This document shows positions 16,360 to 25,645 of a stretch of DNA of 50,003 nt, one piece after another. The notes beneath the pieces were generated by a model. The model saw only the letters and a list, made by a program, of their open reading frames with translations. It did not search any database and had not been told where the DNA came from. Origin of the DNA: Rhizobium altiplani. Its GTDB lineage: Bacteria; Pseudomonadota; Alphaproteobacteria; Rhizobiales; Rhizobiaceae. The position numbers were made by a program, and so were the translations under genes. Each line of letters starts with the position of its first letter. Positions within the stretch are counted from its first letter, which is position 1. The stretch covers positions 1-50,003 of the forward strand of contig NZ_LNCD01000050.1 of assembly GCF_001542405.1 (NCBI RefSeq), written 5' to 3'.

Positions 16360-16779
16360 TCATGCCGAGGCCGCAGGCGGGCCGTGCGAGTCGTAAGCCT
16401 TCGCATCGGCGGCGCGAAGCGCGGGATGGAAGGTTGCGAGGGGCTGCTCACCGCCAAGGCGGAGCTCGATATCAGGCGTCGCGCCAATGGCTGCTGCGCC
16501 GGAGTCGTAAGGAACATGTTTGGGAGCCGCCTTGCGCTCGGCGGTCAAAATGCCGCGGACGGTATCGCGAGCGCTCAGCTGCAGCGGCTGGCCGTCCTTG
16601 GCGGACGAGGAGACCGAGTTCGCACCGCGGCTGGGGACGATGACCAGATTGCCGCCGAACAGAAGGCCAAGATAGGCGAAGACGGCAATGACCAGCGAGA
16701 TCGCAACGCGGCTGCCCATGCGGCGTGCGTCGAGCCTCATCTCGTGGTCATCTGGATTTTCAACCTCGTACCGGCTCAA
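16360..16779 (-). CDS. Single-span membrane protein of unknown function
   Basis: 139 residues if the TTG at 16779 is used, 126 from ATG 16740. A short cytoplasmic arm (MRLDARRMGSR) leads into a membrane helix VAISLVIAVFAYLGLLFGGN; the rest (SRGANSVSSSAKDGQPLQLS onward) would be periplasmic and ends in an Ala/Pro-rich tail. No known domain is recognised. It follows the antiporter gene by 15 bp on the same strand, so it is likely co-transcribed with it and lies 92 bp before secDF. A role beside the antiporter or the translocase is possible from position only. Confidence 0.65.
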   Translation of the reverse strand: MSRYEVENPDDHEMRLDARRMGSRVAISLVIAVFAYLGLLFGGNLVIVPSRGANSVSSSAKDGQPLQLSARDTVRGILTAERKAAPKHVPYDSGAAAIGATPDIELRLGGEQPLATFHPALRAADAKAYDSHGPPAASA

Positions 16780-16794
16780 CGGCGCAAAAGTCTC

Positions 16795-18603
16795 TCATTC
16801 TTTATCGGGAGAAGGCGTGTCCTCGACTGCAATTGTAGCAGTGTCGGCCTCATCTTCATAGCGCACACTGTCATGATGCACTTGGGCGAGCCGGTCAACC
16901 ATGCCCATGGCGATTTCGCGTTCGCCCATGATAACAGTGTCTGCACCGTACTCCAGCAATTCATCCACTTCGGCGTCGGAATGCGCGCGGGCGACGATCA
17001 GAAGCGAAGGGTTGATGGTGCGCCCTTGGTCGGCAACCCTGCACGCCTCGAATGCGTTGGGGATGGCGATGACGAGACTGCGGGCGCCGGCGATGTTTGC
17101 GAGGTCGAGCAGCTCGCGCGAGGCGGCATTGCCGCTGATCGCTTCGATCCCCTGATCCCGCAGTTCGCCGATGCGGTTGCTCGAGTCCTCGATGACAAGG
17201 AAGGGCGTGCCCGATGATTTGAGGTTTTGACCGACGATGCTGCCGACACGGCCGTAACCGACAATGATTGCATGCCCGCGAAGCGCCGTCGGCTGCCTGT
17301 TCTCCTCTTCCTCTGGCTCGGGCTCTTTAGCCGGCTCTGGCACATTCGCCGCTATCGGCTCTTCGCGCTTTGTCCGCTCCAGCACGCGGCGCAACCGATC
17401 GCAGGCGTAGAACAGCAGAGGGTTGAGGATGATCGAGATCAGCGCGCCGGCAAGGATGAGGTCGCGCCCCTCCTCGGGCAGCAGACCGAGCGAGACGCCG
17501 AGTGCGGCCAGGATGAAGGAGAATTCGCCGATCTGCCCAAGGCTCGCCGAAATCGTCAGCGCCGTGCCGACAGGTTTGCGGAACAGCCGTACGATCAGGA
17601 AGGCGGCGATCGACTTGCCGATCACGATAATGAGAACGGTGGCAAACACTGGCAGCGGTTTATCGATCAGGATGTTCGGATCGAACAGCATGCCGACCGA
17701 GACGAAGAAGAGGACCGTGAAGGCATCGCGGAGCGGCAAGCTTTCCTGGGCGGCGCGCTGGCTGAGTTCGCTCTCGGCCAGAACCATGCCGGCAAAGAAG
17801 GCGCCGAGCGCCAGCGACACGCCAAACAGTTTCGAGGCACCGAAGGCAACGCCGAGCGCGATCGCAAGCACGCCGAGGCGGAACAGTTCGCGGGATCCAC
17901 TGTGCGCGATGCGGTGCATCGTCCAGGGAATGAGGCGGCCCCCGAAAACCAGCATCACCCCGACGAATATCACGACCTTGACCAGGGTCATGACGATGAT
18001 GCCGCCCATGCCAAGGTCGAGGCCGAGGAGCCGGCTGATCGCGGCTGAAAGCGGCTCTGCCGTCGCATGCTCTCCACCGCCGATGCTGGCGGCTGCCGGG
18101 ATCAAAACGAGCGCCAGGACCATTGCGAGGTCCTCGACGATCAACCAACCGACCGCGATCCTGCCGCGATCGCTATCGATCAGCCGTCGCTCCTGCAGCG
18201 CCTTCAAGAGGACGACTGTCGAAGCGACGGAAAGAGCGAGTCCGAAGACAAGGCTCCCTCCTGTCGGCCATCCCATGAGCGCCCCCAGTCCCCAGCCGAG
18301 TAGCGTGGCAAATCCAATCTGCACGATGGCGCCGGGTACCGCGATGCCGCGAACGGAGAGGAGGTCTTTCAGGGAGAAGTGCAGCCCGACGCCGAACATC
18401 AGCAGGATGACGCCGATCTCGGCCAGTTCAGGCGCAAGGCTTTGGTCGGCAACAAAGCCCGGCGTATGCGGGCCGGCGAGAACGCCTGCGACGAGATAGC
18501 CGACCAGAGGCGGCATTCGGAGCCTGTGGGCGAGCGTGCCGAGAACGAACGCAAGCACGAGGCCTCCGACGATTGTCGAAATCAAAGGCGTATCGTGCGG
18601 CAT
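16795..18603 (-). CDS. YbaL/KefB-type cation:proton antiporter with Rossmann regulatory domain
   Basis: About 602 residues. The N-terminal two thirds are a CPA2 exchanger of about twelve helices: LVLAFVLGTLAHRLRMPPLV, GVILLMFGVGLHFSLKDLLS and the ion-site region LALGAFFAGMVLAESELSQR. The C-terminus (about 415-540) is a TrkA-N NAD-binding domain starting GHAIIVGYGRVGSIVGQNL. A charged linker (EPAKEPEPEEEENRQP) joins them. It probably exchanges K+ or Na+ for H+ under control of nucleotide or thiol stress. Two tandem ATGs exist; GGAG six bases before the second favours 18603. An XRE-type gene is divergent, 79 bp away. Confidence 0.92.
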   Translation of the reverse strand: MPHDTPLISTIVGGLVLAFVLGTLAHRLRMPPLVGYLVAGVLAGPHTPGFVADQSLAPELAEIGVILLMFGVGLHFSLKDLLSVRGIAVPGAIVQIGFATLLGWGLGALMGWPTGGSLVFGLALSVASTVVLLKALQERRLIDSDRGRIAVGWLIVEDLAMVLALVLIPAAASIGGGEHATAEPLSAAISRLLGLDLGMGGIIVMTLVKVVIFVGVMLVFGGRLIPWTMHRIAHSGSRELFRLGVLAIALGVAFGASKLFGVSLALGAFFAGMVLAESELSQRAAQESLPLRDAFTVLFFVSVGMLFDPNILIDKPLPVFATVLIIVIGKSIAAFLIVRLFRKPVGTALTISASLGQIGEFSFILAALGVSLGLLPEEGRDLILAGALISIILNPLLFYACDRLRRVLERTKREEPIAANVPEPAKEPEPEEEENRQPTALRGHAIIVGYGRVGSIVGQNLKSSGTPFLVIEDSSNRIGELRDQGIEAISGNAASRELLDLANIAGARSLVIAIPNAFEACRVADQGRTINPSLLIVARAHSDAEVDELLEYGADTVIMGEREIAMGMVDRLAQVHHDSVRYEDEADTATIAVEDTPSPDKE

Positions 18604-18682
18604 CATTCTCTCCCGAACTGGAAATCCCGTTTAAAACATGACATATATGGCCTATATCAACCAATATGGGTGGTTTGACATT

Positions 18683-18943
18683 ATGGGTCAAGGCGCAAAG
18701 GAAACAATTCTGACCCCGGCATTGTGCCGGGCCGCTCGCGGATTGCTTGGCTGGACGCAGCTCGACCTCGCGGAACAGGCCGCCGTGTCGCGCAGCACCA
18801 TCCGTGACTACGAAGGAAAGCATCACGATATCCATCGTGCAACCGAGGCGCAGTTGCGTCTCGCCTTCGAGCGAGGGGGCGTCGTGTTTGTGGAGGTTGA
18901 GGGGACGGGAACATGCCTTGGCCTCCCGTCTACCCCGAAGTGA
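18683..18943 (+). CDS. XRE-family helix-turn-helix regulator, 86 residues
   Basis: Starts MGQGAKETILTPALCRAARG, then LLGWTQLDLAEQAAVSRSTI, a classical Cro/CI-type helix-turn-helix (about 22-55), followed by a short strand tail GGVVFVEVEGTG. No ligand domain is present. An upstream in-frame ATG at 18638 would add 15 residues that are read through an AT-rich, promoter-like stretch (ACATATATGGCCTATATC), so the later start with GGTGG nine bases ahead is preferred. It faces away from the antiporter gene across about 79 bp and may control that gene and itself. Confidence 0.8.
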   Translation: MGQGAKETILTPALCRAARGLLGWTQLDLAEQAAVSRSTIRDYEGKHHDIHRATEAQLRLAFERGGVVFVEVEGTGTCLGLPSTPK

Positions 18944-18947
18944 GGTC

Positions 18948-20369
18948 CTATTTGCCGGTCAGGCAGGCGGGCGAAATCCTGTAGGAAAAGATAGTCTTGC
19001 CGCGGTAGTAGCCTTCCGTCGGCTGCCAGCTGCGGACCAGCTCAGGCGTTTGGGCGCACTCGACCGGGTGTGTCGTCACAAAAAGCACGTCGTCTGCAAC
19101 GTCGCTCGGCAGCGCAAAGGTCTGCTCGTAATAGTTGTCAGGCGCGTCGACGGGCGGCTGCGCGTAGATACGGACAGGATCGTTCCTCAGCGTGTGGAAC
19201 ATGTCCGCCAGGAGATCGCGGCTGTCGCTGACAATGATCGAGGTGCCGGACTGCCGCGCCAGCTCGCCAGCCTCGCGGCTGATCGCGCTACGGCCGAGAT
19301 AGCGCTTCATGATCTCGCTGCCGTTCGGCAGCACCAGCTGGTGCGCAAAGATCGCGGCAAGAGGAAACAGAAAACTCGCCGTGCCATTTATGGCAAGCGA
19401 CAGGCGCAGGCCCTTGGGCCAAAGGCGGTCAAGCAACCACACGGCAAGGATCGTTCCCGCGATATAGGCCGTCACGCCCCAGTTGGCATAAGCCTTGGCC
19501 ACCAGCGCCTGGAAGGTGATCAGCACAACGACAGGGATAGACAGCCAGATCAGCAGCTTTTCCCTAGGCTCGCTCTTGCCCTTGAGTGCGCGGACAACGG
19601 CCCAGAGCATCGCGAAGAATACGATCGGCCCGACGACGCCGAATTGCGCCGCGAAGAATTCCAGGCCGCCGGCCACATTGACGCCGGGCTTGCTCCAATG
19701 CGCGATGTTGGTGGTGTGACGGACCGTTGTTCCGTCATGGGCAAGATTCCACCAGAGATTTGGCGCAGCAACGACAAGCGCAACGATGACGGCTGTGAAA
19801 AAATCGCGCCAGGCGATGCGTGCGCTCGGAAGCAGAATGAGCGCGATCAACCCGCCGGGAACGACAAAGAGGATCGCGTATTTCGAGAGGAAGGCGCAGC
19901 CGACGGCAGATCCCATGAGGATGGAGAGGCCGACGGAACGCTTCTCGGTCAGGCCGAAATAGGCCCATAGTGCCATCGTCAGGAAAAAGAGAAGCACGAC
20001 ATCGGTCGAAAAGAACACAGATGACAGGGCAACGCCGGGCAGGGTGATGAAGGTCGCGCCGGTCCACCCTTCAATCCTCGGTCCGACAAAGCGCTTGGCC
20101 GTCTTCATCAGCATGATCGCGGTTGCCATGTAGATCAGCGGTCCGCTCACCCTGATCCAGTAGATCGACGTCGATCCTGCAAGCTCCGTCATGGCTCGAA
20201 TGACCCAGGCGATCATCGGCGGCTTCGAGTAGTAACCGAAATCGAGATTCTGCGACCAGAACCAGTATTGCGCCTCGTCGACGAACAGATCGGTCGTGTC
20301 GAAATGGAGGGTGATGACTCGCCAGAGCGTCACGCCAAGAACGATGAGGAGACCAAGTCTGGCAGACAT
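18948..20369 (-). CDS. GT39/ArnT-like membrane glycosyltransferase
   Basis: 473 residues with about ten to twelve membrane helices. Near the N-terminus it has LHFDTTDLFVDEAQYWFWSQ, with the acidic DEAQY site in the first periplasmic loop used by PMT/ArnT enzymes to bind the lipid-linked sugar donor, then GYYSKPPMIAWVIRAMTELA. The C-terminal ~120 residues form a soluble periplasmic domain. It would transfer a sugar from undecaprenyl or dolichyl-type phosphate to lipid A, a glycan or a protein; the acceptor is unknown. ATG 20369 is chosen; a TTG at 20411 would start in a likely terminator stem. It is convergent with the XRE gene, 4 bp apart. Confidence 0.87.
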   Translation of the reverse strand: MSARLGLLIVLGVTLWRVITLHFDTTDLFVDEAQYWFWSQNLDFGYYSKPPMIAWVIRAMTELAGSTSIYWIRVSGPLIYMATAIMLMKTAKRFVGPRIEGWTGATFITLPGVALSSVFFSTDVVLLFFLTMALWAYFGLTEKRSVGLSILMGSAVGCAFLSKYAILFVVPGGLIALILLPSARIAWRDFFTAVIVALVVAAPNLWWNLAHDGTTVRHTTNIAHWSKPGVNVAGGLEFFAAQFGVVGPIVFFAMLWAVVRALKGKSEPREKLLIWLSIPVVVLITFQALVAKAYANWGVTAYIAGTILAVWLLDRLWPKGLRLSLAINGTASFLFPLAAIFAHQLVLPNGSEIMKRYLGRSAISREAGELARQSGTSIIVSDSRDLLADMFHTLRNDPVRIYAQPPVDAPDNYYEQTFALPSDVADDVLFVTTHPVECAQTPELVRSWQPTEGYYRGKTIFSYRISPACLTGK

Positions 20370-20416
20370 GAATGCAATTCCCGCTGAACTCAAATACCGC
20401 AGTAAAGCCAAAGATT

Positions 20417-20440
20417 AACGCACCGGCATGCCGGTGCGTT
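20417..20440. terminator. Perfect palindrome, possible bidirectional terminator
   Basis: AACGCACCGGCATGCCGGTGCGTT is a perfect 24-bp palindrome (fold with a tiny loop). TTTGACC follows on plus and AATCTTTGG on minus, so the T-tract is weak. It lies between the 37-residue gene and the GT39 gene, both minus strand, and could end the short transcript. Confidence 0.5.
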
Positions 20441-20471
20441 TGACCACTCGTTACAATCTGGTTGTGGAATT

Positions 20472-20585
20472 TTAAAGGACGCGCAGGGCAACCTGGCTGC
20501 GGGTCGCTTCGATACGGTCAAGCAGCGCAACGGCTGCGAGAACAGCGATCGAAAGAACGCACGACCCCAATCCGAAAACAATCAT
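20472..20585 (-). CDS. Small membrane protein, 37 residues
   Basis: Reads MIVFGLGSCVLSIAVLAAVA then LLDRIEATRSQVALRVL. One hydrophobic helix of about 20 residues is followed by a short amphipathic charged tail, the common plan of small inner-membrane regulators. AAGGA is seven bases before ATG. The stop lies about 30 bp before a perfect palindrome and 103 bp before the GT39 start. The function is unknown; modulation of the downstream membrane glycosyltransferase is possible from position only. Too short for usual gene callers. Confidence 0.55.
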   Translation of the reverse strand: MIVFGLGSCVLSIAVLAAVALLDRIEATRSQVALRVL

Positions 20586-21015
20586 TGCCCAATCCTTCTG
20601 ACGTCATGTCACGGTTATTTCCGGGCATATACCACAAAGCTTGCCTAGGACTGTAGCAGCGCCGCAACGCAAGCCCAGTAATTCATAGATGGTTATTGGG
20701 GCCTGCTGGAAAGTCGACATTCATAAAACACGCATTAACCTTCAGGCAAGGAATTAACCATAAACATTGCATGACACGTCGGAATGGGAAAACTCACTCG
20801 TTCCCACCAGGCATGACGCCGCACCGCCGTACCGGTCGATCCGGAATCCATCTCATCAAGCAGCTCCGAAGCAGAATCGACTGATGGGGAGGCTTCACGC
20901 CGCCGGCTGCAGCCGAGGCAAGCCACCAATCGGCAGCGTGCACGCCGCGCGGAGCAATAGTTTAATGACGGGCAAGCGCCCGGCATGTGGTTGGGGACAG
21001 GTGTTGGGGCAGGAA
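20586..21015. promoter_or_regulatory. Upstream region of the chemotaxis operon with TTAACC sites
   Basis: About 430 bp with no convincing gene, although the receptor frame is open back to 20767. TTAACC occurs at 20735-20740 and TTAACCAT at 20754-20761. TTAACCAT is the kind of half-site bound by CtrA in Alphaproteobacteria, which controls motility genes in several members. The repeats are 19 bp apart, not the classic TTAA-N7-TTAA. The operon promoter itself was not identified. Confidence 0.4.
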
Positions 21016-22629
21016 ATGCCATCAGATCAGGCTCGAGGAGCGCAGGCAGGCAGCTTGCGCGAGAGGCTGCGCTTTGCCGGTCTCGACGCCGAACACTGTG
21101 ATTTGGTCCGGCGCCACCGTCTCGACCTTCAGCAGCATCTGACCGCCGGTCTGCGTGACCTTTTTCAGCGTTTTCAATCGTTTCCAGACGCGGCGCGGAA
21201 TTTCGAGAGCGAACGTCAGGTCGAGCGCCTCCACGACCTGCAGGCCTCCCACTGGGATGTTCTGACCGATGCGCGCTTTGACAGCCTTTATGCCGAGCGT
21301 GTGAAGGTTCTGTCTGATTCCGAAAGCAAGATGGGTCTCGACCCGCGCTGGCATGTCGCGGGTCATGGCGTTGTTCTCGAGCATATCATCGGCGGCCTCG
21401 CAACCGAGTTGGCCGGTCGCTCCTTCCTGCCGAGCAGCCGTCGTCGTGCCAAGGAAATCTCCGACCTCATGTCGGCGATCATTCGCCTCGTGATGGTGGA
21501 TGTCGAGATTGCCGTATCCTTGCGTTTCAATGCCTTGCGGGCCACCCAGCAGCGTGCGCTTGCCGATCAGCGCGCCAGTGACAAGGCGGACGTCGCACGC
21601 GTATTCGCCGATGTTATCAATGGCCTTGCCACGCGCGACCTCACGGTTCGTGCGACCATCGAGGAAGACGGCGCCCATCGGGATATCGCGCAGGCGCTCA
21701 ACGGTGCGCTCGATGCCGTCCAGGCCAAATTTCAGGCGATCGCCGAAAAGACGGCGGTTGCCGGAACCTCCGTCCAGACGCTTGGCGATGCGTCGAAGCA
21801 ATTCGCCGGAAACGCGTCCGTTCATGCCCAGCAGTTGCTCTCCTCTGCAGCTGCGCTTGCCGATCTGTCGGAAAGCGTTCGCCACGGCGCCGCGGGTAGC
21901 CGGGCTGCCGAGCAGGCGGCGGCCACGACCCGCGCCGCGGCCGAAGAAAGCGGCCAGGTTGTCGGGCGCGCGATTGCTGCGATGGCGGATATCGAACAGT
22001 CTGCCGAGCGGATCGGACAAATCATCGGCGCAATCGACGAGATTGCTTTCCAAACCAATCTGCTGGCGCTGAATGCTGGCATCGAAGCCGCGCGCGCCGG
22101 CGATTCCGGACGTGGTTTTGCCGTGGTCGCGCAGGAAGTACGTGCGCTAGCGCAACGCTCGGCGGACGCGGCGCGCGAGATAAAGACGCTGGTGAGCACC
22201 ACCAAGTCGCAGGTGGATGCCGGCGTCCAGATGGTTGGACGTACGCAGGATTCGATTGGCAGCATCGTTCGCCAGGTCAGTGAGATCAACACGGCGATCG
22301 CGATGGTCGCTAATCAGGCCAGCGAACACGCTGCGAACCTCGATGTCGTGACAGCTGACGTGAAGGGCCTCGGCGCCCAGATGACCGATAACGCGGCTTC
22401 CGCATCGCGTTCAGCCGAAGGCGCCGACTACCTGCACAGTGTCATCGTCGAACTCGGCCAAACGATCCGCGAGTTTCGTATTGCCCGGCAGAACGCCGAG
22501 CCCGCGCGCCCCGCGCCGCTGTTCTCCCCGGCGATCGGCATCAGGCGGACCGCCGATGTCGTGGCTGACGACGAGGACTTCGGATTTGTGCAGCCGGTCG
22601 CCTCGGCCGGAGGGCGGATTGTTTACTAA
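21016..22629 (+). CDS. icpA: Cytoplasmic globin-coupled-type chemoreceptor IcpA
   Basis: 537 residues, no membrane helix. Residues about 15-170 have the globin-coupled sensor fold ([39 protein letters not shown]). A HAMP-like linker follows (about 195-240), then the MCP signalling domain with hairpin tip [20 protein letters not shown] followed by [20 protein letters not shown]. The usual proximal histidine of the H-x-R-I-G-L motif is E103 here (ESKMGL). No CheR-binding pentapeptide is at the C-terminus. First gene of the che operon, as in Sinorhizobium meliloti. ATG 21016 gives the expected N-terminus; the frame is open to 20767 without a clear ribosome site. Confidence 0.92.
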   Translation: MPSDQARGAQAGSLRERLRFAGLDAEHCDLVRRHRLDLQQHLTAGLRDLFQRFQSFPDAARNFESERQVERLHDLQASHWDVLTDARFDSLYAERVKVLSDSESKMGLDPRWHVAGHGVVLEHIIGGLATELAGRSFLPSSRRRAKEISDLMSAIIRLVMVDVEIAVSLRFNALRATQQRALADQRASDKADVARVFADVINGLATRDLTVRATIEEDGAHRDIAQALNGALDAVQAKFQAIAEKTAVAGTSVQTLGDASKQFAGNASVHAQQLLSSAAALADLSESVRHGAAGSRAAEQAAATTRAAAEESGQVVGRAIAAMADIEQSAERIGQIIGAIDEIAFQTNLLALNAGIEAARAGDSGRGFAVVAQEVRALAQRSADAAREIKTLVSTTKSQVDAGVQMVGRTQDSIGSIVRQVSEINTAIAMVANQASEHAANLDVVTADVKGLGAQMTDNAASASRSAEGADYLHSVIVELGQTIREFRIARQNAEPARPAPLFSPAIGIRRTADVVADDEDFGFVQPVASAGGRIVY

Positions 22630-22692
22630 CGGACCGGTATATGAGCGCCGCTCACATACGTTGAGCAGTAACCAGGAGACAAGGAAGAGCTG

Positions 22693-22989
22693 ATGGCGGC
22701 AAGGAAAACTGGGAAAACGCTGAACCTGTCAGCGGTGCTTGATCTGAACGAAGCAACCATGCTTCGCGACAAGCTCGTCTCGTTGCGCGGCAATGATCTG
22801 GCCATCGACGCGTCCGCGGTCGAACGCGTCGGAGCCCTGAGCGCGCAGGTCCTGATAGCAGCCGCCAAGACCTGGGACCAGGACAAGCTCGCCTTCACGT
22901 TCAGCAAGGTTTCGGACGCATTTCAGAAAACCATGCAGCTGATTGGTGTCGATATCCACCATCTGCTCGCCAAGGAGATCCGGCAATGA
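22693..22989 (+). CDS. cheS: CheS, STAS-domain partner of CheA
   Basis: 98 residues forming a STAS-like fold: LNLSAVLDLNEATMLRDKLV, then LAIDASAVERVGALSAQVLI and FSKVSDAFQKTMQLIGVDIH. The serine usually phosphorylated in anti-sigma antagonists is replaced here by GALSAQV, a related context. In S. meliloti the equivalent protein binds CheA and speeds loss of phosphate from CheY1. Gene position (second in the che operon) and size agree. GGAAGAGCTG lies just before ATG. Its stop overlaps the cheY1 start by 4 bp (ATGA), implying coupled translation. Confidence 0.85.
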   Translation: MAARKTGKTLNLSAVLDLNEATMLRDKLVSLRGNDLAIDASAVERVGALSAQVLIAAAKTWDQDKLAFTFSKVSDAFQKTMQLIGVDIHHLLAKEIRQ

Positions 22990-23351
22990 AGAAAAAAGTG
23001 CTTACCGTGGATGATTCACGGACCATAAGGAACATGCTTCTCGTGACCCTCAATAATGCGGGCTTCGAGACGATCCAGGCTGAAGACGGCGTCGAGGGCC
23101 TCGAGGTTCTGGAAGAATCCAATCCTGATGTCATCGTCACCGACATCAACATGCCGCGCCTTGACGGTTTCGGCTTTATCGAGGGTGTTCGCCGCAACGA
23201 CAAGTATCGTGCGATCCCGATCCTGGTCCTGACGACCGAAAGCGATGCGGAAAAGAAGAACCGCGCGCGCCAGGCCGGCGCCACCGGCTGGATCGTCAAG
23301 CCTTTCGACCCTGCCAAGCTGATCGATGCCATTGAGCGTGTAACCGCTTAA
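22986..23351 (+). CDS. cheY1: Response regulator CheY1 (phosphate sink type)
   Basis: 121 residues, a single receiver domain. Acidic pair VDD (9-10), phospho-acceptor D53 in VIVTDINMP, Thr in LVLTTESD and Lys in IVKPFDP are all present. In S. meliloti CheY1 drains phosphate from CheA while CheY2 acts on the motor; the place directly before cheA identifies this copy as CheY1. It overlaps cheS by 4 bp and is 17 bp ahead of cheA. Confidence 0.95.
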   Translation: MKKKVLTVDDSRTIRNMLLVTLNNAGFETIQAEDGVEGLEVLEESNPDVIVTDINMPRLDGFGFIEGVRRNDKYRAIPILVLTTESDAEKKNRARQAGATGWIVKPFDPAKLIDAIERVTA

Positions 23352-23368
23352 ACCCAGGATTTTCTCCT

Positions 23369-25642
23369 ATGGATATGAACGAAATCAAAGAGATCTTCTT
23401 CCAGGAGTGCGAGGAGCAGCTCGCCGAACTGGAATCCGGTCTTCTGAAAATGAATGATGGCGATCGCGATCCGGAAACCGTCAATGCGGTGTTCCGTGCC
23501 GTCCATTCGATCAAGGGTGGCGCTGGCGCCTTCGGTCTGGATGATCTCGTCGCTTTCGCGCATGTCTTCGAGACCACACTTGATTGCGTTCGTTCCAACA
23601 AGCTTGAGCCGACACAGGATGTCCTGAAGGTCATGCTGAAGTCGGCTGACGTGCTGGCCGACCTGACCAATGCCGCCCGCGACGGCGGCAGCGTTGATGA
23701 AAGCCGCAGCCGCGGTCTGGTGAAGGAACTGGAAGCGCTCGCCAACGGCGAGCTGCCTACCCCGTCCGCTGGCGTGGAAGCTCCGGTGGCTAAGCCAGCG
23801 CCTGTCGCCGCCACTCCGGCCCCCAAGCCGACCGATGACAGCGGCTTCCAGCCGATCCCCTTCTCCTTCGACGATTTCAGCGGCGAGGAAGAGGTCGGCT
23901 CCGATCTGCCGACTTACGAAATCACCTTCAAGCCGCGTTCGGACCTCTATTCCAAAGGCAACGACGCGACCTTGCTGCTGCGCGATCTCTCCCGCCTCGG
24001 CGAGATGAGCGTCTACTGCAACATGGATGCGCTGCCGGGTCTCGACGAGCTCGATGCGGAAGCTGCCTACTTCTACTGGAACATCACGCTCAAGACAGAC
24101 AAGGGCGAAGATGCGATCCGCACGGTCTTCGAATTTGCTGAGTGGGATTGCGACCTGCAGATCACCGCAGGCGAGGAAAAGGTGACTGCCCCCGACGCCG
24201 AAGAACTGCCGATGATCCCAGTGCCCTTCGACCTGTCGATCCTCGATGATGGCGCGACCGAGGCACCGGCCGAGCAGCCGAAGGCCGACGTGGCCGCTGC
24301 GGTTACTGCCGCCGAGACTGCTTCCAACGTCACGCAGATGGCCGCCGCCGCTGCTCGTGTCGAGAAGAAGGAATCGGCTGCCGCTGCTGCCGCAAGTGCA
24401 GCTGTCGCCGCCCAGAACAACGCCGCCGCCGGCGCTGGTCAGACCATCCGCGTCGATCTCGACCGCGTCGATCGCCTGATCAACCTCGTCGGCGAGCTCG
24501 TCATCAACCAGGCGATGCTTTCGCAGAGCGTCATCGAAAACGACACGACCGGAACGTCATCCATCAACATGGGCCTCGAGGAGCTGCAGCAGCTCACCCG
24601 CGAGATCCAGGATTCGGTCATGGCGATCCGCGCCCAGCCGGTAAAGCCGGTCTTCCAGCGTATGTCGCGCATCGTTCGCGAAATCGCCGACATGACGGGT
24701 AAGACGATTCGCCTGATCACCGAAGGTGAAAACACCGAAGTCGACAAGACGGTCATCGACAAGCTGGCCGAGCCGCTGACGCACATGATCCGCAACGCCG
24801 TTGACCACGGTATCGAAACGCCCGAAAAGCGCGCCGCCGCCGGCAAGAACGTCGAAGGCACGGTTCGCCTGACGGCGAAGCACCGCTCCGGCCGCATCCT
24901 GATCGAGCTCGCCGATGACGGCGCCGGCATCAACCGCGAGAAGGTCAAGCAGAAGGCCATCGCCAACGAGCTGATCCCGGCTGACGCCAACCTGACCGAC
25001 GAAGAAATCGACAACCTGATCTTCTTGCCGGGCTTCTCCACCGCCGACAAGATTTCCGACATTTCCGGTCGCGGCGTCGGCATGGACGTCGTCAAGCGCT
25101 CGATTCAGGCGCTCGGCGGCCGCATCAACATCACCTCGAAGCCAGGGCAGGGCTCCGTCTTCACGATGAGCCTGCCGCTGACCCTTGCCGTTCTCGACGG
25201 CATGGTTGTCACGGTTGCCGGCCAGACGCTGGTTGTCCCGTTGACCGCGATCGTCGAGACGTTGCAACCGGAAGCCGCCGCGATTCATTCCTTTGGTGCA
25301 AACCATCGCCTGATCTCGATCCGTAACAGCTTCTGCCCGCTGGTCGATGTCGGTCGCATCCTGAACTTCCGTGCCACGCAGGCAAATCCTGTCGAAGGAG
25401 TCGCTCTTCTCGTCGAATCGGAAGGCGGCGGTCAGCGCGCGCTCATGGTCGATGCGATCCAGGGGCAGCGCCAGGTCGTCATCAAGAGCCTTGAGGCGAA
25501 CTACACGCACGTTCCGGGTATCGCTGCGGCGACCATCCTCGGCGACGGTCGCGTGGCTCTCATCCTGGATGTCGACGCGGTCGTGGGAGCTTCCCGCGGT
25601 CAAGCGTTGAGGCAGGAAGTGTCGCTGGCAGCTGTGGGGTAA
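23369..25642 (+). CDS. cheA: Chemotaxis histidine kinase CheA
   Basis: 757 residues. P1 phosphotransfer domain at the N-terminus with H46 in FRAVHSIKGGAGAFG. P2, the CheY-binding domain, at about 185-275 (PTYEITFKPRSDLYSKGNDA). An Ala-rich linker (about 305-360), P3 dimer helices from about 360, P4 ATPase with N box MIRNAVDHGIE and G boxes DDGAGI and GRGVGMDVV, and P5 CheW-like domain at the end. It autophosphorylates in receptor arrays and passes phosphate to CheY1, CheY2 and CheB. Central gene of the operon, 3 bp ahead of cheW. Confidence 0.98.
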   Translation: MDMNEIKEIFFQECEEQLAELESGLLKMNDGDRDPETVNAVFRAVHSIKGGAGAFGLDDLVAFAHVFETTLDCVRSNKLEPTQDVLKVMLKSADVLADLTNAARDGGSVDESRSRGLVKELEALANGELPTPSAGVEAPVAKPAPVAATPAPKPTDDSGFQPIPFSFDDFSGEEEVGSDLPTYEITFKPRSDLYSKGNDATLLLRDLSRLGEMSVYCNMDALPGLDELDAEAAYFYWNITLKTDKGEDAIRTVFEFAEWDCDLQITAGEEKVTAPDAEELPMIPVPFDLSILDDGATEAPAEQPKADVAAAVTAAETASNVTQMAAAAARVEKKESAAAAAASAAVAAQNNAAAGAGQTIRVDLDRVDRLINLVGELVINQAMLSQSVIENDTTGTSSINMGLEELQQLTREIQDSVMAIRAQPVKPVFQRMSRIVREIADMTGKTIRLITEGENTEVDKTVIDKLAEPLTHMIRNAVDHGIETPEKRAAAGKNVEGTVRLTAKHRSGRILIELADDGAGINREKVKQKAIANELIPADANLTDEEIDNLIFLPGFSTADKISDISGRGVGMDVVKRSIQALGGRINITSKPGQGSVFTMSLPLTLAVLDGMVVTVAGQTLVVPLTAIVETLQPEAAAIHSFGANHRLISIRNSFCPLVDVGRILNFRATQANPVEGVALLVESEGGGQRALMVDAIQGQRQVVIKSLEANYTHVPGIAAATILGDGRVALILDVDAVVGASRGQALRQEVSLAAVG

Positions 25643-25645
25643 GCT

